Part shown: one piece after another, positions 21,203 to 30,758 of the stretch
How the letters are laid out: the number at the start of each line of letters is the position of its first letter
Numbering within the stretch: the first letter of the stretch is position 1
Source: Rhizophagus clarus
Taxonomy: Eukaryota > Glomeromycota > Glomeromycetes > Glomerales > Glomeraceae
Direction of reading: 5' to 3'
Assembly (NCBI GenBank): GCA_015698045.1
Contig: BLAL01000071.1
Location: forward strand, 64,501 to 128,500
DNA: 64,000 nt
Program-made: the position numbers and the translations under genes
Notes under the pieces: generated by a model
Databases searched by the model: none
Seen by the model: the letters and a program-made list of their open reading frames with translations, nothing else
What the model was told of the DNA's origin: nothing

Positions 21203-21847
21203 GATAAAATGGGGGTTCTGGGGTCAGATTTCCGTATAGGTATAATTAGTGTAAACCTCTACCGGCTTATTTCCCAATATATGAAATTTATGTAATCGTT
21301 TTTAACCCCAAATTTATTTTTCAAGACCAGGAAACATATCAAAATACGATATTGAATTTAAGTTTTAAATCAGGCTGGGGCACAAATTTTGTTAACATAT
21401 CCTTTTATCCATTTTTTTAGTTTTCAAGTTAAAGGAGATAACCATCTTTGTTAATGCGCTGGCCTGATTTTAATTCCAAATAATATATCAAAAAAAGTAT
21501 GCGATATTGCTTGACTTTAAAAAAGGCCAAGAGTACCGAGGACCAAAGTGTCTGAGTGTGCTCGCAGGCCGCAAATGCAAGCTCATTTTGCATATCAGAT
21601 TTTATGTTATCCTAGAATTAATTCTAAAGCTGATTCATTAACATAAACAAATCCAGGATAAGTTTCACCTCAAAGAGGTGAGACTTATCCTGTCCGGTAT
21701 CCAAATTCTTGATTTAAAAAAAATTGAGTCTATTATAGCATACTATTATTTTCTTGATATACAGGAAACCATTCTAAAGTCAATTCATTTAAAAATTCAT
21801 TAAGAAAAATAAATCTCACCTCTGAGTGACCATATTTATATCGCACC
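21203..21847. other. Non-coding stretch with inverted repeats
   Basis: No supported gene. Contains the strong hairpin at 21653-21692 and two related segments (ATTCTAAAGCTGATTCATT near 21619 and ATTCTAAAGTCAATTCATT near 21771) that may mark a former element end. Confidence 0.5.
21653..21692. repeat. Near-perfect palindrome (hairpin)
   Basis: CAGGATAAGTTTCACCTC and GAGGTGAGACTTATCCTG face each other across AAA with one mismatched pair. On either strand this makes an 18-bp stem with a 3-nt loop. It lies between the ATPase fragment and the convergent Cys-rich gene. Confidence 0.8.
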
Positions 21848-22123
21848 TCAAAGTATAACCTTTTCATTATATTGATCATATATCAAGGCCTTATCTCGAA
21901 GAATATTCACATAACGAATCTGATAATTGCTCTTATTACAATAGCTACATAAGTCATTATCAATCCCTGGAGGTTTATTTATCTTTGTAGGTCTACCACA
22001 TACTCTGCATGGTAGGCGCAACATAGCTTTGCAATGTAAATGACATCCTTCAGGTTTATCACAACCATTACCACAAATTTCACCAGTATTTTTAAGATGA
22101 TAACAAACAAATTTTGCCTTCAT
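21848..22123 (-). CDS. Small Cys-rich, probably zinc-binding protein
   Basis: 91 residues, intact. Cys/His pattern: CYHLKNTGEICGNGC, then CHLHC, CRVCGRP and CSYCNKS, enough for two or more zinc sites. The basic C-terminal half has no further motif. No homologue recognised. It is in the part of the block between the ATPase fragment and integrase 2. Confidence 0.5.
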   Translation of the reverse strand: MKAKFVCYHLKNTGEICGNGCDKPEGCHLHCKAMLRLPCRVCGRPTKINKPPGIDNDLCSYCNKSNYQIRYVNILRDKALIYDQYNEKVIL

Positions 22124-22197
22124 TTCTTCTAGATGAATAAATAATTTTAATTGAAAAAATATTTACACAATATAGTAAAACATATACTAATTATACA

Positions 22198-22581
22198 ATG
22201 AGTGCATAAAATCAATTAGCAGATACCAAGCCTACATATCAAGAAATCGAACAGGCATTAATAAATGTAGTCAAGGCAGGCATTTATTATAGAAGGCCAA
22301 AAGATGGTAAATTTATGCAATCATATAAAGAGCGAATTAAAAAATTACGTCAGGTAGAAGACCCTGATGAATTTATTCTAGAAAATGCAAAAAGATTGTT
22401 CCCAACTAAGGATAAGTATCATCAAATCATGGATGACAACAAATCTTGGTATGGAAAAGATCCAAAAATTCTCAATGCTGTTATAGACCTATATAAGTTA
22501 TATTATAAATTAGCCAAGGATTATTTCAATACAGAAGAACAGGTTAATGAAGAAACTGAAGACTTCTTGTCATCAATTTGA
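22198..22581 (+). pseudogene. Small helical protein, one early stop
   Basis: Starts MSA(stop)NQLADTKPTYQEIEQAL. The TAA at codon 4 fits CAA (Gln). The rest is open to TGA at 22579-22581, with RIKKLRQVEDPDEFI and an acidic C-terminus. Translation could restart at the ATG at 22315 (88 residues). The last bases overlap the 3' end of the convergent integrase 2. No domain recognised. Confidence 0.45.
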
Positions 22582-23720
22582 TAAGACCCACTGAGGAGGC
22601 AATTCAGTATCAAAGGGAATAACCATCAATTCTTCTCGAACAAAAGATCTTTCAGGACGTTTGAGGATATAATCATCATTATCAATTAGCCCAAAGGGGA
22701 CTTCTTCCAGCCAGTATAAAACTGGCTTATTTTTTTGTATCATAGATTGACGGATATGATAAATATGAGGAGACCAATTCAAATCATCAGCATGACGTCT
22801 TCCACCCTCCAAATCACCAGGATAAAGTAAATAACGAACAAGAACATTACTAGAAAGCTTCTCTTCATCAAAACCTATTAGACCATTACGAGAATAAGAA
22901 GGCTTAGCAAAGACCTCTTCTTTTTCAATAGCCTCAACTGGAGAAATACCTATCTGACGTGTGATAGAATTATTAATGTTCTCAACAACTAAAGGCAAAT
23001 TTTTCACCCAAGCTCTAGTACGATCATTTAAATGCAAGGACAAGAGATCAGAAGCATCCTGAGAAGGAAATAGTTTTTCAACTAAGGTACGATTATATCT
23101 TTCAATAATACCCATAGTACGCTTAGATTTAGCCTTCTGAATTTTTACATTATGTTCCATCATAAGTACCTCATATTGTCCCTTAAATTCAGAACCCCTA
23201 TCAGTGATTAATAATTTCGGCCATACAAGAGGACACTCAGGGTTATCATATTTCACTTTAAGAGCTCTAGCAATAGTCTTTGAAGTTAAGATTCCCTGCC
23301 TATCCTTAACACTATATGCACCAATAGGGATGGATACTTTATACAGTATCTCGAAGCCACATCCATAATATTGAGGCAAAAAAGATATGTAATTCGTCCT
23401 ACTTTATCATAAAGCATGTAGAGAACATCTGCCTGATGGACTTCATTGGGGGTAGTAATAGAGATAAAACTTGCACAAGAAATATATTTAGGACGAGGCT
23501 TATGTATTTGGTGTATAGCTTGTCTTTCAAGCCAATCCCCCACTTCATCTAAACTAAAATCATATCCAGCTTTAAGACAAGCTTCATGTAATTTTTTAGC
23601 ATTTCGATAATAACCAATAGGCTGATAATAAATCTTTTTCAAAGCAATAGAAATATCAAGATTACGAGACTCACCAGAATCTATAGAAATAATAGATAAT
23701 AATGGAAGTTGAGCAGACAT
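22573..23720 (-). pseudogene. DDE integrase 2, divergent from gag 2
   Basis: An N-terminal domain (ESRNLDISIALKKIYYQPIG, then ACLKAGYDFSLDEVGDWL) is followed by D in VHQADVLYML, a frameshift at about 23350 (DVASRY then YKVSIPIGAYS), D in LLITDRGSEFKG and E in GIIERYNRTLVE. The C-terminal stretch has LVRYLLYPGDLEGGRRHA, KPVLYWL, RSFVREELMVI and PPQWVLS. It is the paralogue of integrase 1. D-to-E spacing looks a few residues short of 35, which may reflect small deletions. Its 5' end overlaps the start of gag 2 on the other strand by 19 bp, which makes a head-to-head pair. Confidence 0.78.
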
Positions 23721-25633
23721 ATTTTGAACAACTAAACAGCAACTTTGATCTAGGGATAAAGTTAGTACAAAAGAAAATCCACAAACTTAAAGAGGAAATT
23801 AAAGCCTGTGAGCGATATATTTCTCATCTTAAAAAGAATTTACAATCTTATGATGAAGAGGTTAATCAGCTAAAGGATAAATGTAAGGTTATTCTAAGTG
23901 AACTTAAAAAATGTCAGGATCATCTGGAGCTAAAAGAGGAGGCATTAGTTATTCAAGATAATCGAATTATCCAGCTAGAAGACACAATAGATAAACTTAA
24001 ATCTCGTATACAAGAATTATCTAAATTTAGTAATAAACATTCTAAAGAAGAACAAGAAAATATGGCAATACCTGATATTTTAATAAATATCGCTACAGCA
24101 CTAGATCGGGTGGAAGCATATATTGATGGAGATACATCATTTAACCCAAAAAATACATTAAATGGAATACAAATCTTATTAACAACTGCTCGTGGACTTA
24201 TGCAAAGAAATGCTCAAGATGCTATTAACATGCAAGGTTTATACCGTATAGCTAATGATCGAATCAATGGCCTTAGTAATGAATTAACAAATATTAGAAA
24301 TGATAGTCTTCAAAGAGAACGATTATTAACTTTAGCATATAATAATGAGGTAAATGAGCATCGACGTTGGTGGCAAATAGCTCAAGATAGGCAAACTAAT
24401 GGTCAAAGAATAGCCTTAAGAAAGCAAAACCGAATAAATGTATTAGTACAAGAAAAGGCAGTTCTCCAAATATTAGTTCGAAGGCGTAAAGCTGAGGCAG
24501 ACTTGGTAGAATTCAATCGAGCATGGGTATTTAATAGATACCAAAAATGAAAGGTTAGGGAATTAAATTCACGACAAATTATTTTGAATTTACAAAATAA
24601 TCCTTCAGGAAATATGGCTACAATACAAGATGTCATGCATACATTAGCACCATTACTTGCGCAATTACCCAATTATAATGGGCAGGAACCACCAGACGTA
24701 TTTTATCAAAAGCTTAGAAATATAAATGAGATGGCACATCCTTTAGCCGTTGCTGCCTTTAATGCTGCTGCAAGATGTCAAGTTATGATAAATAAGATGA
24801 CAGGTAGGTTTGCACCTGTTCCTGCTAATGATCCTTATGCAGCAGGTAATCCAGCTATTAATACTGAACCTCTCTTCCTAAACTGGTTGCGAGAAAGATA
24901 CAGAGAAGTTATGGTAGGGACTAACCGAAGTGCTATATTTGCTCTTGTTAATGAAAAGTTTTTAGAGACAGATACTCCAGATAGTTATGAAAAAAGAATC
25001 AAACCACTAGTACAAGCAATGCCAGATGCTGATGCCTTACCTTATCTATTTAATCAATTGCCTTTTGATTTAGAAATGAGAGATAGAATTGCTAATCCTG
25101 CTACAGTCATTGCATTTTTTACAGAATTGCGTAATATATGGCATGAAAGTGCAGGCAAAAGAATACAAGCTCATACAATAGCTCCAGTTAATTATACAGC
25201 TCAACCACAAAAAGATGATTTTAAAATTTGTCTAGCAAGAAATTTGGCATATACAGGAATAGGAACAGATGACAATACATTAGAAAATTTTATTTATGAA
25301 GAACTTAAAAAGAGACTGGAAGGACACACAGCACATGTTAGAAAGAGTCCCTTTACACCCAGAAGTGCATATGCCACGAAGAAAATTGTTAGAAAGGTAG
25401 TGCCAAAAGCATCTGCAAAGCAAACCCGACATTGTTCAGCATGTGGACAGGCTGGTCATACAAAAATTAATTGTTCTAGACTTAAGCGGACTAAGAAAGT
25501 TAATTATGTATATCAAAATGAGGAAGAAGATCCTGAAGACTCTGAAGAAGAATACATAGAAGAATATATTGAGGATTCTGAAGAAGAGGAAATAGAAAAA
25601 GATGACGAATATATTGATGCTGACGAAACCTGA
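23702..25633 (+). pseudogene. Gag-like polyprotein 2 (coiled coil, capsid-like, CCHC), one stop
   Basis: From ATG at 23702 a coiled-coil N-terminus (QLKDKCKVILSELKK) and a second helical region lead to a TGA at 24548. The same frame continues with VRELNSRQIILNLQNN into a capsid-like core (DTPDSYEKRIKPLVQAM, then LFNQLPFDLEMRDRI) and a CCHC knuckle (CSACGQAGHTKINC), then an acidic tail. The TGA fits TGG. Layout matches gag 1, confirming that coiled coil and Gag are one protein in this family. A TGA at 25631 ends the frame. Protease-linker sequence follows in another frame. Confidence 0.75.
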
Positions 25634-25656
25634 AACTGCTATGCTGTAAAAAAAAA

Positions 25657-26232
25657 GTGGTACGAAGTGGAGTACCAATAAAAAAGAGTACCAAGAAGTC
25701 CCTTACTTCCAAATCTCATACTAGCAATATAGACACAGCTGCAAATTATATGATTCAAATAGCCTTAAAATCTTCAATAGCATCATTAGTCCCTCATTGT
25801 CCTAGAGAGATTCTTATAGAAATTTCGAAATTTATTAATATGATATTTCCCAAAATAAAAGACCATTGCTTGAATACTAGTATGCCAAATGATATGGTTA
25901 AAAGAAGGGAATCAGCATGGAGAATTGTTGCAAGTAAATTCGAAGACATCTTATTTCCACTATTGCAGGCAGTAAATAGTGAGCAGAAGCCTCTTTTACA
26001 AGTTCCCGATAATGAATCTAAAATTAAGGAAATTAATACTGCTTCTTCTAGCTATGTTATACCAGAAAGCATTCGGTTAGATCATGCTATTAAGGCTTAT
26101 GCATCAGCTCAAAAAAAAAATAGTCACATATATTGGCCAAAGCCCTTAGAGATAAATTTTTTACAAATAAAGGATGCTGATGATGTTGCGACCATCTCCT
26201 GTAAGGTACAAGTCCAAAACCCATCATTGCCG
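25657..26232 (+). pseudogene. Gag-pro 2 linker and protease start, truncated at the Gypsy junction
   Basis: Open frame with a helical linker (SIASLVPHCPREILIEI, then KRRESAWRIVASKFEDIL) that ends in ADDVATISCKVQVQNP. This aligns with the strand before the retropepsin active site of gag-pro 1 (VVTVECKIKRLKIP). The coding sequence then passes abruptly into Gypsy RNase H-linker sequence at about 26232, so the D-S/T-G triad is missing. A frameshift separates it from the gag 2 frame. Confidence 0.55.
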
Positions 26233-27093
26233 CTGGGTAATGGAATTACAGCAGTACGACTTTGAGATTAAACACAGATTAGGAAAACTTAATGCCAATG
26301 CTGATGCATTATCTAGAACTCCTGAAGAAACATTCTGTTTCCTAATTGAATTAGAAACATATCCTGGACCTATTAAACATACTTTATCTGCTCCAATTAC
26401 TTTAACCCCCATAGAAGAGGAAGATTATGAAGCAGACTCTGAAGAAGACATCACTACCAAACCAGTAGCAGAAATATATGAAATTATTTATCCTTAACCA
26501 TGTGAAAACTATGAAGAAATTCAATGTATATGTTGGGGAAATGATAATAGCACTTTAGGATCAGACTATGAAAGAGATTGGCAAGAATACTACCAGCAAA
26601 TGCATGACCAAGAAGATCATCCAAACTATCAGGAAGAATGGCTAGAAGAAGGTCAAGACATTTTAATCTTGAATGATGATATAGAAGGAGTTCAAACTCC
26701 TGCATATTATTTTTCAAAAGAAGAATTACAGGAATTATTCCAAGAGTTTATTCAAATAAAGCAAGTAATTGCTGGTCAACCTATCAATAGAGGAGGAAGT
26801 AGATGCACCTTTAAATGTGACATAGAAAATCATCATATTCATACTTATTGTACAATATGCAAAAAGAACCTCCCATATGGAACTATCCTTCATGATTGCA
26901 TTATTGGATTTACTTTAGGAAAATATGACCTGATATGAAGCCAGAATTTTTGGTAAACCAACCTTGGTGGGAGGAACCTGAAGGAGTGAAACAAACCAAC
27001 CTTGTTCATTATTTAAAATGCTTCTTACGACTTTCCTATGGATTACCCCCTTACACCATCTCTACTGAGCCATTTGTAGCTTCCTTAGATTAA
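26233..27093 (+). pseudogene. Gypsy copy 2 pol linker, stop plus frameshift
   Basis: Encodes NADALSRTPEETFCFLIELE and the acidic linker in the correct frame, which copy 1 lost. A TAA at 26495-26497 replaces CAA, which copy 1 retains (C to T). At about 26920 an A is deleted relative to copy 1 and an adjacent CGA reads TGA. The Cys/His cluster (CTFKCD, TYCTICKKN, LHDC) is preserved. Ends TAA at 27091-27093. Confidence 0.8.
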
Positions 27094-27194
27094 ATCCTTA
27101 ACAAATATCAAATTTATTAAAAGGTGAAAGCAAAAAGTGCCTGCATTGTGACAGACAGCCTAATATTTTATTTTATTTAAATATTTTTATAACA

Positions 27195-28454
27195 ATGGAT
27201 ACAACCCAATATAATAGAATTTTTCAATATTTAACTACTCAACAACTACCATCAGATTTAAATACTCAACAACTTATCAAACAATTCAAAAACTTTTGTA
27301 CTCCTTTTATTATCAAAAACAACTATTTATATAGAAGAGACAAACAGAAAGAAGGAAATTTATTAAGAGTGATTAGAATACATGAAATGGAACCAGTTCT
27401 TTACATGGTACATAATGATCCTACTTCTGGATACTTTGGAACTGAAATTATGTTCAACAAAATTCATACTAGATATTACTGGCCTCAGATGTATGAAAAT
27501 ATTAGAGAATATGTTAAAAATTGTGACTCATGTCAAAGAAGAGGAAAACCTCAAACTCATCAATTATTACATCCAATACCTGTATATTCACCTTTTTATC
27601 AAATAGGAATAGATTTTGTAGGACCTTTACCAATGACTTCTAATGGAAATAAATATATTATAGTTGCTATGGATTACCTGACTAAATGGCCTGAAGCAAA
27701 AGCAGTACTTAGAGCTACAGCAGAAGAAACTGAGAAATTCATATATGAAGACATTATATGCCGACATGGATGCCCTCAGAAAATACTGACAGATCGAGGA
27801 ACTCATTTTAATAATCAAATTATTGATCGTTTAACCAAAAGATTTGAGATTAAGCATTTATTATCAACACCATATCATCCCCAAACCAATGGATTAGTAG
27901 AAAGATTCAATAGAACTTTATGTGAATCTTTAGCTAAATTAGTCAAACAAGTAGAACAATGGGATCAGTTTATTCAGCCAGTTTTATTTGCTTATCGTAC
28001 AAGTAAACAATCCACAACCAAAATATCTCCTTTTTATTTAACATATGGTCGTGAAGCAAAGTTGCCAATTGATGATCTTACCCAAAATGAAGAACAATTA
28101 TCCGATAGGATCAACAAATTAGTTAATGAGTTACCACATGATAGAGAATCTACCCGACAAAGGATAGATCAGCAACAAGCCAAACAGAAATTACATCATG
28201 ATCAGCAAATTAAACGTCATAGATCTTTTCAAATAGGAGATAAAGTTTTATTGTACAAGGCTGAAAAAGCGAAACAATGGTCTGGAAAATTAGATGAAAA
28301 ATGGAAGGGACCCTATTATATCCATGCAGTTTTACAAAATGAAAGCTATAAAATAAGGGATATGCAAGGAAAAGTCCTAAAAGCTCCTTTCAATGGAAGT
28401 TTACTAAAACCTTACTACGATCAGAAAGAATGGAATCTTCCAATAATAGATTAA
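27195..28454 (+). CDS. int: Gypsy copy 2 integrase, apparently intact
   Basis: 419 residues from ATG (MDTTQYNRIFQYL). HHCC finger: HEMEPVLYMVHND and NCDSCQRR. Core: D in IGIDFVGPLP, D in LTDRGTHFNNQ and E in NGLVERFNRTL, with 35 residues between the last two. The C-terminal part is basic (KQKLHHDQQIKRHRSFQIGD, then KWKGPYYIHAVLQ, SH3/chromodomain-like). It has its own start about 100 bp after the upstream TAA, so it may be expressed separately or by frameshift/readthrough. Known role: strand transfer of cDNA ends. Its host element lacks RT and the 5' LTR, so it could act only in trans. Confidence 0.92.
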   Translation: MDTTQYNRIFQYLTTQQLPSDLNTQQLIKQFKNFCTPFIIKNNYLYRRDKQKEGNLLRVIRIHEMEPVLYMVHNDPTSGYFGTEIMFNKIHTRYYWPQMYENIREYVKNCDSCQRRGKPQTHQLLHPIPVYSPFYQIGIDFVGPLPMTSNGNKYIIVAMDYLTKWPEAKAVLRATAEETEKFIYEDIICRHGCPQKILTDRGTHFNNQIIDRLTKRFEIKHLLSTPYHPQTNGLVERFNRTLCESLAKLVKQVEQWDQFIQPVLFAYRTSKQSTTKISPFYLTYGREAKLPIDDLTQNEEQLSDRINKLVNELPHDRESTRQRIDQQQAKQKLHHDQQIKRHRSFQIGDKVLLYKAEKAKQWSGKLDEKWKGPYYIHAVLQNESYKIRDMQGKVLKAPFNGSLLKPYYDQKEWNLPIID

Positions 28455-28852
28455 TTGACCTTTTAACTCAAGATTTACAACTAGAACTTCCTTTTGAAAA
28501 TGGAGATTTAATACCACCCTATGATGAAGCTGCTCCTTTTGATGAACAATTTAAAAATGCTTATGCTGCATTACGATGATCAATTCAATTGAAAGAACGA
28601 TTAAACTCACTAATCAATGCTTATTATATTGGAAAATTATTAAATAGTTTAGAAACTAAAGCTCAACAATTTAGATATAAGCAAAAATTAACTAATCATT
28701 ATACGAGAATGTCAGAAAATGTCTTTGATATATTTGAACATCAACCAATTAAAATACTTGGTACTTTTTACATTACTGCGCAAATAGCAAGGAAAATAAA
28801 TAGAAGTCAGGTGAAACAGTTACGAGAAATAGTGCAAGGATTATTGGATTAA
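28430..28852 (+). pseudogene. Gypsy copy 2 third ORF, one stop
   Basis: Starts at an ATG overlapping the integrase 3' end by 25 bp in another frame (MESSNNRLIDLLTQDLQLEL). TGA at 28577-28579 follows CGA. It ends at a TAA where copy 1 has CAA, so this copy is also shortened at the C-terminus. Between the stops it is very similar to copy 1. Confidence 0.65.
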
Positions 28853-29412
28853 AATTCTTTATAATTACATCATAATTTATTGGAAAATTTATTGATTGGA
28901 TTAAATAAATCAAGTCTAAATTAATTTAATTAATTGACGCAAGTATAATCTACAAAAATAGAAATTAGTAATGATGGCAGATCCAAATTTAATTTAGTGT
29001 TAGTGCAAGTCATATTGAAAATTAATGAAGAAAAAAAGATGAAGATGATTTTGAGATAGTGCGACATTGATGAAAATTTAAATAAAGAAACTTCCCAGAA
29101 ATTACCACCAAAAATCAAACCGAATTTTATCAGAATTTACCAACACTTTTCCACTAATTTCCAATCCCATAATTCTAATAAATTCAAAAATTGGTATAAA
29201 TATGAGTCCATCATCAACACAAAATCACTGTTACACATACTCAGTTATTCCTGGCCAAAATGATCGGCTTCTATACCTTGCTAATTTCGGGCTTTGGCAC
29301 GAATTCCCTTTGGGGGCCTCTTAGCTTGGTATATCACGAGTGACCCCCATGTACTAGCGGGTTGGATATGTAGTGTGGTGAAAAGAAAAGAGTTTTCAAC
29401 GGAGTTCAAACT
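28853..29412. other. Gypsy 3' spacer, non-coding
   Basis: No ORF. AT-rich with a less AT-rich segment at 29240-29400 before the polypurine tract. Copy 1 diverges from this sequence soon after the third ORF, so it cannot be compared. Confidence 0.5.
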
Positions 29413-29427
29413 AAAGAAGGGGAGAAC
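29413..29427 (+). other. Polypurine tract
   Basis: AAAGAAGGGGAGAAC lies immediately before the LTR TG, the expected plus-strand primer site. Confidence 0.75.
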
Positions 29428-29862
29428 TGTTGGCGTAGTAATTACGTGACATTGTGGCAAAGTATATAGAGCCGCCTAAGCCAAAGCCATCATAGCCTGT
29501 TATTTTTGATATTTCCGATATATTTGATATATCAGTTTTATTTGATTTATTTGATTTATTTGATTTAATTGATTTATTTGATTTATTAGTTTTATTTGAT
29601 ATATTAGATTTATTTGTTATATTTTTAAATATATTTTATTTTGTATAAATATCCTGAAATTTCTTTTTAGTTGAAAAATATCAGAGAGTGTAATAACAAA
29701 GTTATAATAACAAGTTCATATAATTAATAAATAAATTCTTTACCTTATAAACGAACTGTCCCTTTGTGAATAGTGTGTCTTGTTGATTGGACTTGAGACA
29801 TATCTATTGCATCCCTGTCTCCAAGTCATAGTTACCTGATCGATGAACTGACCAGAGTAACA
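29428..29862 (+). repeat. 3' LTR of Gypsy copy 2
   Basis: 435 bp, TGTTGGCGTAGTAAT to GAGTAACA. Inverted and slightly diverged relative to 9219-9662. Includes the TTTGATTTATT-type microsatellite. Confidence 0.9.
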
Positions 29863-30577
29863 CCGTTCTCTCATTGTTGTTCGTCTGTAAGGCATTTTGT
29901 GGTAAAAAAAATTAAGAGTTAAAAAGCGCGTGAAGAATAAAAAATGAAAAAGGAATTGAAGTTAAAGGATTGAAAAAAAAGAGTTAAAAAAAGCTTGTAT
30001 GAAGCTTATATATATACTTTTTTTGTAGTTCATAATTATGAATCAAACTTAAATTCGCAATTCCCCGATTATTCTAACTGTAGTGAAATTGTATTTTTAG
30101 CGATATGATAATAATTATATTAATTTAATCTACAATTATTATGATTAATCAATTTGATTTTTATTGCTTAATAAAATTAAAAAATTAGAGTTAAAAAGTG
30201 TGTGGAAAAAAAAATGCTTGTATGAAGGCGTGCGAAAAAAAGAGTTAGCATAATAATTATTGTAACAAATTAATCTTCAATTATTATGATTAATCAATTT
30301 TAAACAATATATAAATTTTGCACTTAAATTTTAATTATTAGATTAATCAATTTTAAATCGATATATTTAAATTTTGCATTAACATTTTAATCGATGTGAT
30401 TCTTCAATCATTATACACAGTTTATCAATTAAATAATACTTGAATTGTATACAATTTCAATTCTTCTCCTGAATTCTGCGTTAATAATTTCAATTAATAA
30501 ATTGACAACAACCAATATCATACTTTCAATACATACTGATAGCAACTTTTAATACTACATTAAAGAAAATGACATAG
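29863..30577. other. AT-rich intergenic, no gene seen
   Basis: Only short AT-rich repeats (variants of GTTAAAAAG and TTAATCTTCAATTATTATG near 29930-30370). No supported feature. Confidence 0.5.
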
Positions 30578-30758
30578 CAATGCTTATATTGTTCCCGAAC
30601 CTTTTCGACTCCATACGCTTTAAAACGTCATATTTCTAAAAAACATCAATGTATTAACGAAGGTGAAGTTGAAGCTTCTCGTATAAACATACCATATGAA
30701 GAACCCTGTCTTTGGGACGATGATTTACCATTATGATTTACCAACTGAGGACCAAATG
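30578..30758 (+). pseudogene. Plavaka/CACTA-type transposase N-terminal exon fragment
   Basis: After an ATAG acceptor the exon encodes a clean C2H2 finger, CLYCSRTFSTPYALKRH followed by ISKKH (C-x2-C-x12-H-x4-H). An acidic stretch follows with IPYEEPCLWDDDLP. A short duplication of ATGATTTACCATT-like sequence at 30718-30740 breaks the frame. In another frame the exon resumes as LPTEDQM and ends at a GTAAGG donor. The layout is that of fungal CACTA/Plavaka transposase N-termini. The rest of the gene is not present downstream. Confidence 0.6.

Larger units (their letters stand above)
9663..26232. mobile_element. Polinton-like or viral-derived block, decayed and truncated at both ends
   Basis: Bounded on the left by the Gypsy LTR, which abuts the polymerase gene in mid-ORF, and on the right by a blunt junction with Gypsy copy 2 at about 26232. 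Contents: family B DNA polymerase C-terminus, a small ORF, an unknown ORF, a membrane protein, a coiled-coil protein, an HTH protein, gag-protease 1 (minus), integrase 1 (plus), an endonuclease-like gene, a P-loop ATPase fragment, a Cys-rich protein, integrase 2 (minus) and gag-protease 2 (plus). No RT is visible. PolB, a DDE integrase and a packaging-type ATPase are hallmarks of Maverick/Polinton elements, while PolB and endonuclease-like genes also occur in endogenised giant-virus DNA. The Gag and retropepsin genes are not typical of either. Whether this is one hybrid element or several nested ones is open. Confidence 0.6.
26233..29862 (+). mobile_element. Ty3/Gypsy copy 2, 5'-truncated, with 3' LTR
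   Basis: Begins at CGCTGGGTAATGG, inside the RNase H-linker region. It then has the pol linker, integrase, third ORF, a 570-bp spacer, a polypurine tract and the LTR. Inverted relative to copy 1 (2650-5279 pairs with 26233-28856). The integrase keeps its start, zinc ligands and catalytic triad; other ORFs are broken. Confidence 0.92.

Noticed and set aside
25436..25712. Phe-rich minus-strand open frames
   Set aside because: Shadows of the acidic Gag 2 tail.
9663..26232. Calling the block a complete Polinton or a complete endogenous virus
   Set aside because: No capsid of jelly-roll type, no cysteine protease and no terminal inverted repeats were found at its borders; both ends are truncations.
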